A stretch of DNA of 64,000 nucleotides from Parus major (GCF_001522545.3 NC_031792.1:1447500-1511499); one strand, 5' to 3'; positions 47,481-59,218 are shown, numbered from the stretch's first letter. The notes: generated by a model from the sequence alone, not told the origin. Numbers and translations: made by a program.

Positions 47481-50400
47481 CGAAATGCGCTCCAGCCACG
47501 GCAACATGAGCGAGAACAGGATGTGGATCTGTGATCACAGCAGCCAGAAATCCCCGTCACCTCGTGTTCATCTCCCAGAAAATACTTGGGGTGAAGAATA
47601 GTTTTGATTCAAAACCTGAGGAGGAGTTTTGCACCTTAATGGATCGCGGGGTTTCGGGAATATTGGTTGTCTCGGCAGATTCCACCCCCAAAATCCAGCA
47701 GGATGGGCCGTGCTGTTCCCAGCAGAGCTGGACAGAGGACACACCCTTCCCTTCGGAATGCCAGCAGCGAGCTGTCAGCGCTCTGGAATGGTGCTGAAAA
47801 CATCGATTTCGGGTCATTAAGCAGCTCATAAAAGCTGCGCTGTGCCTGGAGAGGGAGCAGGGCAGCGGGCACAGCACTGCAGGGAGCCCGCTCCGCACAC
47901 GGATTAATTCTCATCCAAAAACTGCTGCTAATTAAGCTGATTTCTTCCTTCCAGCATTTCTAGAACTCCTCTCTTATTATGCCCTCCCTTGAATTGTGCT
48001 TTCTTTCAACTAACCCAAGTGCTTCAGCCTTTTCCCATCTTTTCACAGCTCTTTAATATTTCCGGTCTCTGGAAATCTTGATTTCCACTCGGCCGTTCAT
48101 CTTCTTGAGATTACAGTGAATTTTTCATGTATGTTATTGATGCATTTATGACTTCTAGTTTGCTACTCTTTAAAAAAAAAATGGGTTATATCCTCTGAAG
48201 TCCTTTTTCTAAATAATTTGAGATAATGTGGAATAAACAAAGCTGGTAGTAAATCACTATAAAATATTACATAGGCTGATCTATGAAGAAGAAAAATAAT
48301 ATTCATTGACTTCTTAAATAATTTGTTTGTCCCTACTTACTGATTGCTCTTATTTTCTATACCATCATACACAATGGTGTCAATGACCTTGTCCCAAGCC
48401 GTACCCACTGGTAATTTTTCCATATTAAGCCAAATATTCTCATTAAGGATTTTTTTAAAAAAAAAAAAAAAAAATATTATCCATGTCATAGTTAAGAAAT
48501 TTCTTAGGCTTTTTCAGGCTATTTAGGCTGACTGAGCCTAAATCTTTGCCCTCCTTTTTTTTTTTTTTTCTGGCTGTTCCCCTCATGATGCAAAATGCCC
48601 ATTCTGTTCTTTTCCAGTGCCACCTTCAAAGACAATTCAAAGGTCAAACCTTCTGCCATTAGCAAAACTGAATTTTGATTAGTTCTGGACAGAATGTCCT
48701 GAGCCTTAAACACCTCTAATCCTTACTAGATTTGGTCTTGTTCTATTCTGACCCACATTTATCCTAAAAGGCAGTTTCATTTTAAGTAAACAGTCAAAAT
48801 TAGCCTTTTCTCAGGAAATTCACTGATTATCTAAATGCATTATCTGTTATTTCCCATTTTTAGCTTTTAGATAACAGAAGAGCAATGAGAGGAACTGGGT
48901 TTTTCATCACTTACACTTTCCAGCCTGTGAAGAAATTCACAGCAAGCTCAGAAATGCAAAGGCTCAGTGTCAAGATGCCCTTGACTCCAAGAGGGTCGGA
49001 ACTTCGTCTAAGATGCTTCCAGATTTTTAAAAAAAATCCATTTATATTCTGTTACTGATCTGTCATCTTAGACGTGCTTGTTAATTTATAGGCTGGAGCT
49101 TAAACGAGGAGGGGAGAAGCTTAAAAGAAAACGTAGTTACCAGCTGAGCTTTGCTGATCAGATTTAGCTGCTTTAAAGCCAATTAATTTTCTGTCCAAAC
49201 CTCCTGCAGTAAAACTGGAAAGCGGATAGGGATGGGATGGGTGCCAGGTGGGTTTCATGAGGAGCTCAGGGACAGCATGAAGGAGCCTTTAGTGTCAGAA
49301 AAGAAGAGAAAACTTCTTTTGCTTCTCCCAATAAACACTGAAATCTGTAAGAGGGGCAATCAGCAGCATCAGTCGTGGGGTGGATGAGTTGTAGTCAAAT
49401 AGGAAAGCGATAAATTTTAATTTTTCAATGGTTTAGAAGGAAAATCGTGTGTAATGAGTGTGTCCATATATTGAGATACTGACTGGAGCACTAAAGAGCA
49501 GCCAGGAGAAAAGTGCTCTGTATTTCTGGCCAGCACAACAATTACGGAAAACTGCCTTTAAACAGGGAGAGATAAATGTGTGATTAATATATTTCCATTG
49601 CTGAAATATTATTATATGAAATTTATATTATTATTGCTGAAATATCCGTCGCAAGAGGAGAGGCTGACTTATTTTCAGTGGAAGTTTTAAACTTTTTGAA
49701 CTCACCATTTCAAGCCTAAACTCTATAAAACAGATATTTAATTCATTTTAGGGTAGATGTTCCTCAGTAATTAAATTTGTGTACCTTTCCTTTATTACTC
49801 ATAAATAACTGTGGATAAATGTCTGAGTTCAGGCCCTTGGCAGACATCATTTGGAAACTCTGGGTTGTGCCATCACTATGGATGAGTGTGGATTTTACAA
49901 ACACCCAGCACAGCATTTTAGAAAATGTCTGTTCCTAGATCTTCTCTTTTTCTCCCACATTTCTCTCTATAAACAGAGAAGCGTGAGAATATCAGGGGAA
50001 AAACAGGAGACTGCTAAATATGATGCCAGAGCAGTGGTGAGACTTTGGAAAGCCTTTAGATGCTAAAGATGCAGATAGGCACCTTACGGGATTTTCCAAA
50101 ATTCCTAAGCATGTAAGGCGCTTACACCATGCTTAGGCACTTTGAAAATCCTGCTAAGGACATATCTGCATCTTTAGGGATCTAAATCTCACCCTACATG
50201 TCCAGTTCCTCTCATTCTTTGCTTTAAATCGTGTCGCTGTGACACGTAGCACATTCGGCTTTGAGCTCAGGGAAGGGGGAAAGGAGGGAGGATTAGGTCT
50301 GAGAGGATTTCAAGAGGAAATCACTGCACACCACTGGGGTAAAGATGGAAATATATCTTGTTCCAGCACTTTATTACGAGCCCCACGCTTTGTACAAGTG

Positions 50401-50565
50401 ATCCTTTGTACATTTCATGCTTCATCTTTTTTTATTTTTAACAGAGTCGGATGACAAGAAAGGAAAAGGGCTCAGTGTTCTCAGAAAAACTGAGGATCAG
50501 CAAACAACTCATGTAGCCCAGTAACAAAATAACATTGTACTTCCAGATCATGTTGACATTATCTA
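47481..50565. other. intergenic region between BCO2 and TEX12
   Basis: About 3 kb of AT-rich, mostly unique DNA with no recognisable exon. It holds homopolymer A/T tracts near 48170, 48460 and 48558 and the palindromic element at 50036-50193. Confidence 0.6.
50036..50193. mobile_element. MITE-like imperfect palindrome
   Basis: A 78-base left arm (50036-50113) and a 66-base right arm (50128-50193) are reverse complements with mismatches and small indels, around a 14-base centre. Shared blocks include GGTGAGA at the outer end, CTAAAGATGCAGATA, GGATTTTC and CCTAAGCATG at the inner end. Structure and length resemble the old palindromic, non-autonomous DNA transposons of reptiles and birds. I did not identify a flanking target duplication with confidence. 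Confidence 0.65.
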
Positions 50566-50575
50566 TTTATTTATT
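50566..50575 (-). promoter_or_regulatory. overlapping poly(A) signals, TEX12
   Basis: TTTATTTATT on the plus strand contains two overlapping minus-strand AATAAA signals, about 600 bases beyond the TEX12 stop codon. Confidence 0.55.
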
Positions 50576-51166
50576 GGCATCAACAGCAAAGCTTTGATTA
50601 CGTTTTATATCAACATGGCCTTGAAAAGTAACACATGTGCCAGTACTACAATGCATTTGAAATTAAATGTCTCAAAGTTCTTTATAGAATTCTCTTATTT
50701 CTAAACTGATCTTTTCAACCTGTTTTCATTCTGAGGCCAAACGAAAATAACATTGCAAGTATATTCTACTAAGATGTTATCAAAAAACATTTTTTAAAGT
50801 AGCAAGGAAGAAAAAAACCAAAACATAACCAGGAAGTGGTTAACATGAAATACTCTGAGGTCATTTTCCACTTACATCATAAATATCTGTGTTTCACAGA
50901 AATGTTTTTTTGCTATGTTTAATGGGTTTACACGGCTTAATGTCATAGTCCCTTGAGTTACAGGATTTAAAACAGATATTCAGAGTTGTTTTTATTAACC
51001 ACCACTACACTATGTATTTAAACAGTAAGTAGCTGCTAAACTTGTTGGCAGTTTCCTGAACTGACAGAAATATTTATACAAGAAACAGACATCACAACAC
51101 TCTTCACAGTTTGTTTTCATGCACAAACACGACTTTGGCTCTGCACTTCTGTAACTCCATTTAGCT

Positions 51167-52335
51167 TTACAAAGTATTGGCAATGAGAGCGAATCTCTGT
51201 TTCAGTTTCTCTCTTTTCTGCTTTAAGTGGTTCTCTGTGGCCCTGGCTTCGTTTAAGATCTCATCAAGTTCCTGGACATAAGAAGAATCCAATGTTGTTC
51301 TTGCACTAAAGTGAAAAAATCTGTAGTTAAAATCAGTGCTAATGCTGTTAACTTTCTCACTACTTTTATGTTTTTATTAAAAATGGGTTGTATATCAATA
51401 CCCAGTTTCTGACCAAATTAATCCTCTGTTGTAATAAAAAACAGTGTTTTTCTTTCAAGATCTGTGTTTGGCAGTAGCACTGTTAATTTCCCTAAACTGC
51501 AGCCACCCATCCATCTTAGCTAGACAATTTTAGAATTGCCGTGCAAATAGTACAAAATTAACTTGCCTTATAACATCAGCATATTTTGTTAACAAGTTAT
51601 TCATTTCTTTGTTCACCTCTGTTAAGAGAGAAAAAAATAAAGATTTTATTTAAACATCTGGAATAATCTCAGCATGAAATTAGGTCATTCCGTACTTAAT
51701 TTAATACATCACCATTTAAAACCTTTTCCAATGATTCAGTCTTGGAAAGGGACTGCAAGTCGTCAGAAGGAGCCAAATCTGTTTTGTCAGACAACTGAGG
51801 ATTTTCTGAAGCTTCATTCTAACAAAAGAGCACATTAGGAAAAACACAGCTTCTAAGATTTAAAACAAACTTTGCACAGAGCTTAGCTGAGAGAAGGAAG
51901 AGGTTTAAAAAGATCTTGGGGGTGTTTTTGGAGAAAACGCAAGTGGTTTCACAGCATCGTGAGCATCTTGGGGAGTAGGTGGGAAGACTGAGATCTCTGT
52001 GTGTAAACACATTTATTTATATATATGCACATATGTTGCATATACACCTCAGTGAAAGCTGGTGTACTTCAGAAGCTCACTCTCGAGAAGTTCTGCATAA
52101 ATATCTCCCAGTGCTTACCCAATTTTATTTGGCTTCAAGCCCCCAGAGGAACCATGATTTCTGCACAGTAAAAAGTCGTTTATGTTTCCCCAAACCTCCC
52201 TAAAGTGCCGTGGATCTCTGCTCCTTCAGTCTAGAGGACATGTTATAGGGGGGTCCTTCCCCACACAGCACTGCTCACCTCCATCTTTTTGCTTTTATTT
52301 CTATTCTTATCTGCCTTTTTCGAGTTGCACGCCAT
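51167..52335 (-). CDS. TEX12: TEX12, synaptonemal complex central element protein
   Basis: TEX12 acts in meiosis, where it assembles with SYCE2 into the fibres of the synaptonemal complex central element. Four coding exons in transcript order: 52335-52279, 51818-51713, 51618-51567 and 51305-51167. They give 117 residues (human 123). The second half is the conserved helical coiled-coil core, from about LEKVLNEVNKEMNNLLTKY through DSSYVQELDEIL to KQRFALIANTL. The N-terminal third is lysine- and asparagine-rich, acidic in the middle and weakly conserved, as in mammals. Intron 3 has a GC donor (AAG|GCAAGT) with a normal AG acceptor; the phase and protein match only if it is used. The chosen ATG has a strong context (GCAGCCATGG). 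An in-frame ATG at 52377 would add 14 residues. The gene sits between BCO2 and IL18 as in mammals. Confidence 0.93.
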
Positions 52336-52377
52336 GGCTGCCTCAAGGAAAGCACGCGGTGTTTGCTGAGCGCTCAT

Positions 52378-52870
52378 GCTGGCAGCGTGTTTAAATAAAA
52401 ACGTGTAAAACCTGCAGCTGGTTCGCCTGCAAGGGCGCTCCTGGCACAACCCCTCAGAGGAGCTGGAGACGGCGGGGGGATGGCGGGGAGTCCCGGGCCA
52501 GCCTAAATTCGATATCCGAGGAGGTTTAGCCCTTCCCGATGCTCCCAGAGCCTGAGGGCACCACGGCGTCCAGGAGGGACCCCCGGCCTCGCGGCTTCCC
52601 CTTCACGCGAGCCCGGGGCGGGCCCGGGCCTGGAGAGGCCGCGACGGTGGGGACAAGGGAAAAGGGACAAGGGGCGAGAAACGAGCGAAAAGGGGAGAGA
52701 AACAAGAGACAAGGGACGAGAAAGAAGGAACAAGGGACGAGAAAGAAGGAACAAGGGACGAGACACAAGGGCCAGCCGCTCCCCTCAGGGCTGGCAGCGC
52801 CTCCGGAGCCCGGGCCGGGCACGCTGACAGCACCAGGAGCGGCGCGAGGGAGCGGCCCCGGCCCGGGCGG
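52378..52870 (-). promoter_or_regulatory. CpG-rich region upstream of TEX12
   Basis: G+C and CpG rise upstream of the TEX12 start, with a purine-rich tandem array at 52650-52770. It may serve as the TEX12 promoter. No TATA box is evident. Confidence 0.45.
52650..52770 (+). repeat. purine-rich 21-bp minisatellite
   Basis: Units of about 21 bases built on AAGGGACGAGAAAGAAGGAAC. Two copies are nearly perfect around 52710-52760 and the others are degenerate. The plus strand is strongly purine-biased over about 120 bases. Confidence 0.85.
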
Positions 52871-54855
52871 TTCAATTAATTAAAGCTTTAAACAACTCTT
52901 TAATCATTTCCCTGGAAGCCAGGTTTCACTTTCTAAGCGAAATCCTTGGAATGCGTTTGACGCTTTGAATTTGTCCGCCTCAAAGCACGAGTCAGAAATG
53001 AGTGCAATCTGAGAGACCAGGCACTAAAACGAGTAACAACACTCAAATGAGTCACCACTAAACGCAGCACAAAAATGAGTAAAAATGTTGCAGACAGATA
53101 GAGATATTATAAAAGAAAGTTTTTATATAATATGGTTTAAGACCTGCTACTCCAAATAGCAACTTCTAAATTTCCATGCAAAAACAACCTTAGGAAGGAA
53201 AAGCCAGTTAACACAGCAAATTATTCTGGTTTCACCTATGAGAAACAAGAGATCTGTCCCATCAGAATCAATAAAAAAGGTATGTAAACATCTAAATAAG
53301 AAAGAGTTTTAGCATGTACACACAAAACACCTTTTAACCAATAAGAAGCAAAAATATTACTAGCCGATCAAAGTTGCACACAGTCTGTAAAACCTGTGTA
53401 AAATTGAATTACGTAAATAAAAAATTAACTTTTCCTACATGAAGGAACTAAATCCCAGCTAAGCTGTTAGAAAAACTAAAAACACCAAAATGCATAAAGG
53501 CTCTAAAATGAGTAACACCAACACAACAAATGGCTGCAAAGAGCATTTCTCTCTCTCTCTCTCTCCAAAGAATAGAGAATAAAACTGTATTTTCCCTAGG
53601 CTGTTTCACTTCTGTAGGGGAATTATATCTTTGTTCATTACAGTGAAATAAACCATTGCAAGATCTAAACTGATGTTAATGTTATGCTATATGATGTGAT
53701 TGCATTATGATATGTTGTTTTATGATATGCGACTTAAGATTTGATATGTGATGTTATGTAGAGTTTGCCTCTGACTTGGGTTTTTTTCCTCTTTTTTCTT
53801 TATTTTCTTTCTTTTTCTATCTTCTGTTTTGTAGAGAGGAAAGGACTTAAATCTCATATACATAATCCAAATAGGAAGTTAGAATATCAGCATAAGAAAT
53901 CAAACTGCTGAAAGAACAAAAAACTAACTAATTCCTCAAAGTAGAAACAACTTTTAATAAGCTTCCATGGCCCACTTCATTTAATTATCAGTTATTTCAT
54001 AGGTAATTATGTTATTAGCCTGATTATCTAAACATTAAGAAACAGAGTTGACAACATGTTAGGAAAATGTTATTGAGATGTTTACTTAATTATGTCATGG
54101 TAAAATTTTCATTTTCATTATCTTATGGATATGATATTCTATGAATAAAACTCAGACTAAAAATAACATTAAAAGATAATTATCTAAGGGGAGAGAGTTC
54201 ATTCTTACTGGAGTTCCAGTTCCTTTAAAATTGGAGCAAAATTATCTAAGCCATTACTTTAAAAGTAGTCACAGATGCTCTAAGATTGGAGATATTAAAT
54301 TCCAGGAGAAATTTAATTTTAAACTGTACCACAAAAGCTATTGTATGGGTTAGATCCAGTCCTGAAAAATGCAAATATGTGCACAAAAGAGAAGGAAATG
54401 CCTTTTATTCTATGTCATCAATGAACTAAGGCTCTCAAAGGCTGTCATAAAAGACCAAGTCCTCCTTCCTGATACCTTTGTATGGAATATCAATAGGCCA
54501 AAAATACTAGTTCCAACCGAAGGCAAATGAACAGCTGAGAGAATGTCTTGGGGACTTGGGTTTGGTGTGGGGATTTGGGGTGTTTTTATCATCCACACAA
54601 CTCGGGGCTCTTCAGTTTCCATAGAAACAGCAAATCCAGGCATGGAGATGGAACAAATTGGGAAATTATTCATTCCCAAGCTCACTGCCCTGGTTTTTAG
54701 GGCCTGTCCCAGCACTGCGGCTCCAGCGTTTGCTGCTTTCAACACTCCCCAAAGGCAGTGCGGGCTTTTCCTCCACCCGTGCCAGCTGTGCTGCCCTAAG
54801 GGCTGCGACATTCCTCATCCCACTGCTGCACTAATAGCACGGGACATTCCTCCCC
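52871..54855. other. intergenic region between TEX12 and IL18
   Basis: About 2 kb of AT-rich sequence with no recognised exon. It contains a (CT)n tract at 53548-53565, an ATGATATG-rich stretch at about 53690-53760, and several dispersed ATGAGT motifs around 53000-53100. Confidence 0.6.
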
Positions 54856-55031
54856 NNNNNNNNNNNNNNNNNNNNNNNNNNNNNNNNNNNNNNNNNNNNN
54901 NNNNNNNNNNNNNNNNNNNNNNNNNNNNNNNNNNNNNNNNNNNNNNNNNNNNNNNNNNNNNNNNNNNNNNNNNNNNNNNNNNNNNNNNNNNNNNNNNNNN
55001 NNNNNNNNNNNNNNNNNNNNNNNNNNNNNNN
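54856..55031. other. assembly gap (176 N)
   Basis: Unresolved bases about 300 bases upstream of the putative IL18 TATA box. The flanks are GC-rich and not obviously repetitive. Confidence 0.98.
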
Positions 55032-55326
55032 TGGGCGCTGCTGCCACCGGCAGTCGGGGACCAACATCGCGGTGGTTTCCATCCCAAAGGCTTTCCCGCA
55101 GGGAGCCAGCAAGGGGAAGCCGGACGGGCACGGGCAGAAGCTGCCTTAAAGCTGCCGTGAAGGGGCGGCTGGAGAGGAGCTCAGCGACACCCGAGCGCTA
55201 CAAAGCCACCCTCGGAAGGCCGGATTTGCATAGGCGCTGGCTCCCGCAGCGAGGAGGGGAAATGCCGTGCGAGAAAGGCGGACATAGGCACAGACCTTGG
55301 GAAAGCCTCCCGCCCTCGGCAGCCGC

Positions 55327-55333
55327 TATAAAA
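55327..55333 (+). promoter_or_regulatory. putative IL18 TATA box
   Basis: TATAAAA in a CpG-rich stretch about 1.2 kb upstream of the IL18 start codon. A good donor (CTCAGG|GTGAGT at about 55668) and a good acceptor (GGGCAG| at 56524) would join a noncoding first exon to the coding exon. The link to IL18 is inferred from position and orientation. Confidence 0.45.
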
Positions 55334-55508
55334 CCCCTCCCTGCAGCACTCGCTTCCCTCCCGTGCCTCAGTGCCCCGGGGTGGGGCATCCCCGGCGGCG
55401 GGGCACCCACCGGGGGTGGCCTTGGCACAGCCCCGGTCCTGACCCGGCAGCTCCGCAGCTGCGCTTCTCGCGGCTCCCATCGCCCGGCTGCAGCTCCCGA
55501 GGAGCCAG

Positions 55509-55627
55509 GAAGGACCCCCGAGATCCAGAAAGGACCCCCGAAATCCAGAAAGGGCCACCGAGAGCCAAAAAGAACCCCCGAGATTCAGAAAGGACCCCCG
55601 AGATTCAGAAAGGACCCCCGAGAGCCG
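55509..55627 (+). repeat. 20-bp minisatellite in putative IL18 leader
   Basis: Six copies of a 20-base unit, AGGACCCCCGAGATYCAGAA and variants, between the putative TATA box and the putative noncoding-exon donor. Confidence 0.93.
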
Positions 55628-55744
55628 CCTCTGCTCCCGCCCCGCATCCCTGCGGCTTTCTCAGGGTGAGTCATTCTGACAGTCAGAAACTCCTTTGAGC
55701 TTCTGCCGTTCCTTTCGAACGCCCCTGGTAAAAGGTCTGAATAA

Positions 55745-55805
55745 CCACCTTTCACTGCTTGATGATGCTGGAGGTCTTTTCCAACCTTTTTGATTTTGTG
55801 ATTAA
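55745..55805 (+). mobile_element. short CR1 LINE 3' end
   Basis: The sequence GATGATGCTGGAGGTC, then TTTTCCAACC, then TTTTGTGATT, is the typical terminal block of avian CR1 copies in plus orientation. The fragment is very short and 5'-truncated. Confidence 0.65.
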
Positions 55806-56531
55806 CAGTCATTTTGTTTTACCCATCAAACCAAGGGCTACTTTTTCCTCTAATCCTCTGTAAAAAGTCCTGCCTGTGCCTGCCCCTGGACTTTAGAATT
55901 ACAGAGGACTCTGTAATTAATGCCCTAAGGATTGCATTGTTGGGTGTTGTGCTATCTCGTTTCCATAGCCTGGATGTGCACGCTTGCAAAGATGCTGCTG
56001 GGAGCCTGCTGCCCCTTCTGCACAGCCACAACTAGATAAAAACCACCAAATGCAAAGAGAAAAAAGTCACTGTCAAATACATTCTTCAAAGTGCTTTGCT
56101 TAATCCCCAGAGGAATTTGGATGAGGAAAACCACAGTGATTCCCTACGCTAATCCCTCTGGGGATGTGTGGCTACTTACATTGATATTTCTCAGTTTTGT
56201 TTAAAAATTCATTTTCAACTGGTGAAAAAGCTTTGGAGTGAGCTGCATATTTTGATTGCACAAATAAATCCCAGTGAAGGAGCTATTTTTGGAGTGATGA
56301 TCTCCCCACTGTTCATCTGGTTTTAAGACATTTATTATCTTTAGTGCAAGAGATGACCTTTTTAGAAGCAGTCAGAATGGGTTCTAACTTTTGGGTATTT
56401 TGGAAGTTCATGCTTTTCTAGGGGGAACCTGGTAAGATCAGTCTGTGCAGACTTAACTTGCACCCCTTTATGGGGTAAAAAGCATCGAGCTTAACTCTGA
56501 TTCCTCTCCTTGTGCTGTGGGCAGGGTGAAG

Positions 56532-59095
56532 ATGAGTGCTGAAGAGATTCTGATGTGTGCAGTAGAACTTGGAAAAAATTTCTGCCTCTATTTTGACGGT
56601 AATTAGAGCACTTAATAACCTTTTTTGTTTGAATACTGATTTAACACAATTCCCTTGTCAGTCTGATTTCATCTAACATTCCCATCATCTTCTGTTTTAA
56701 GTGTTAGCCAAGTGTTAGCAAAGTATCTGAGTCAGGGGAGTATTTGTTGATTATACAAAAAAACTTCTGGGAAAGGACACTCAGAAGTGTTGGAATACTG
56801 GGGGGGTGGACTTGGAGTGAGTGAGTAATTTCCAATCTTATGGAAAAAAGTCAGTTAGAAAACCTTTTCTTTTTTAGAAGCAATTTGTAATGCATTCTTA
56901 TCCTTTTGCTCACTTAAAGGCACCAATAAAACCAAAAATTTGCATGCAATTATTCCTCAGTTTCAGGCTTAGAGTAACCTTCTCACCCTTAAATAACCCC
57001 AAAAAAGCATTTTGCATACCTCTGGTTTGGTGGTGACTGCAGTTCTCAAAGGAGTTGTTTTGCTCACAGATAAACCCTGTCTGTAGTGACAGCAGCTCAG
57101 CCTTGGTGGCACTGGGCACAGGGTGACTTCTTTTGTGGGGGCACAGGGTGACTTTTGTGGGGGCACAGCTTAATGTTGTTTTTCTTTCCTTTTTTTCACT
57201 GCTCGCTTGGAACCAAGACGACGATGGTAAGCCGAGAACTCTTCTTTTATGATTTTGTTACTCATTTCACACTTAGCAATCCAGAGAGGACAAGTTTCAA
57301 ACTCAGAGGAGCTGCAAAAAAACCCAGAGCTACAGCTCACTGCTCCTTCTGATGCTGATGTTGCTTTAACTCCTCAGAAGCCACAGGGTAGAGGCTTCCC
57401 TGAGAACACCTTGCAATGCACTTTAATTGCTGGGCAAAAGAGAACTGATGCTTCTGAATTCTCAGTTAACAAACACAGCAGCTTTTCTTGCTTCTATAAA
57501 TAAATGTTTGTATTCTGGGAAATCTGCTTCGAGCGAAGGTGTAAAAGATGCTGTGACCTTCCTTTTGTTTGCTGTTAGAAATTCTAAGAACTCCTTTCAC
57601 ATGACATCCACAGTGCCAAGATTAAGCTGGCAGCAAACTGTGGAGATCTGAGGAGACAACAGCTAAAATGTGAAGACTTTTGCTTTATTTTCCTGCAGAG
57701 CTGGAGTGTGATGCCCTCTGCAAGGAAAAGACCCTGCACCGAGTGCTGAGGAATGTGAAGAGCCAGCTGCTCGTGGTGCGCCCAGACCTGAACGTGGCAG
57801 CCTTTGAGGATGTGACAGACCAGGAGATGCAATCTGGTAATTCCCAAATAGGAACCATCAGCACTGCTCTGCTGCTTTATCCTGGAGGTGGTTTTGTTCT
57901 TTGTAATCACCCACTCAATGGTGGGACTGAGAATAATGACTTAAAACTTCATTTGCAAGAATAAAACTAAGCTGCAAGTGAAATTTTGTGTCTTGGGCAT
58001 TGGTAATGGATGAGATTTCTGGGTTAGACCAAAGCCTGCAGGATGTCACATGCAGAAAAAGGGCTGTTAAGATTTTTTTCTTGGCTCTGATCACAAAATT
58101 CTTAATTCTTCCCTTTTTTTATACTGATTACAAAAAAACCATTTTAAAATTCAAAGAGTGTATTGGAACTAAAAGGTCTTACTTTCTTCTAACAGCATTA
58201 GCTATAATCTTAGAGCTTTGGCTTTGACTTTTTGGGGTGCTTCAGCAATTTATTTACAATTCTATTTACTGACCATCTCTATTTCTGGATCACCTCTATC
58301 CAGCCATGGTGTGATTTACAGAGAGCCACTTCCACATGCCAGTTTCTTTCTGCACTCCCCACACTGCCTGCTGACCTCAGCTGCTGTGGTGCACCCTGCT
58401 TATCGCCTGATTGCACAAAGCACAGCCAGAAGCCATAAAAATTCAAGTCCTGGCTCTTCTGTCAGGAAAAATATCCTGGCAAGACAGCCAGAGTTGCCAG
58501 GGGAGTGGTAGAACATCACTGAATTCAGCTGTGCATTTCCCTGTGGGCGGGTTATCAGTAATAATCCGTTTATTTCCAGGCAAAGGGATGCATTTCAGCA
58601 TTCACTGCTACAAAACCACCACACCCTTAGCAGGGATGCCTGTGGCCTTCAGTGTCCAAGTGGAAGACAAAAGTTATTACATGTGTTGTGAGAGGGAATG
58701 TGGAGAAATGATCGTTAGATTCAAGGTAAGGACCTGCTTCCCTCTCCTCATCCGTACAAACCCAACAGGCAGAATCCACAACTCAGAGCTGGAATAAAAC
58801 TGGTCAGGGCTTGTGCTGGGATTAACCTGTTCCCTTTTTCCTTCCTCAGGAAGGAGAAGTTCCCAAAGAAATTCCTGGTGAAAGCAACATCATCTTTTTC
58901 AAAAAGACATTTACATCTTGCTGCTCCAAAGCATTTAAGTTTGAATACTCAATGGAACGAGGAATGTTCTTGGCCTTTGAGGAAGAAGGCTACTTGAGAA
59001 AATTAATCCTAAAGAAACTGTCAAAAGATGAAGTGGATGAAACCATGAAGATGAGTTTATCTAAGTTCAGTCAGAATGAAAATCACAACCTATGA
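56532..59095 (+). CDS. IL18: IL18, interleukin-18 precursor
   Basis: IL-18 is an IL-1-family cytokine made as an inactive precursor, cleaved by caspase-1 and released to drive interferon-gamma responses. Five coding exons: 56532-56598, 57218-57226, 57699-57836, 58580-58725 and 58850-59095. All introns are GT-AG and phases match, giving 201 residues (avian IL-18 is about 200). Exon 2 is a 9-base micro-exon. The propeptide is short and ends in an acidic stretch, DDDDELECD. Asp30 is the likely caspase-1 site, leaving a mature protein of 171 residues that begins ALCKEK. The beta-trefoil core is recognisable in VRPDLNVAAFEDVTDQEM, SIHCYKTT, VAFSVQVEDKSYYMCCE and IIFFKKTFTSC. As in other IL-1-family precursors there is no classical signal peptide. 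The start is the first ATG after a good splice acceptor. A noncoding first exon is likely near 55358-55668. Confidence 0.96.
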
Positions 59096-59204
59096 TGGAA
59101 CACTTCAACAGTTTTAAAATACAGTTTGTTTTTTTATAAAAGAAACTTTAGTCTTTCTTTATCCAAAACAAGTCAGTTTTATGTTTTAACTACTCTCAGT
59201 ACTT

Positions 59205-59218
59205 AATAAAAAAATAAA
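59205..59218 (+). promoter_or_regulatory. poly(A) signals, IL18
   Basis: Two AATAAA signals, at 59205-59210 and 59213-59218, lie about 110 bases after the IL18 stop codon. They would give a short 3' untranslated region. Confidence 0.75.

Noticed and set aside
55157..55698. Open frames of 170 and 133 codons upstream of IL18
   Set aside because: They translate the 20-bp array and flanking CpG-rich DNA. A noncoding IL18 leader explains the region better.
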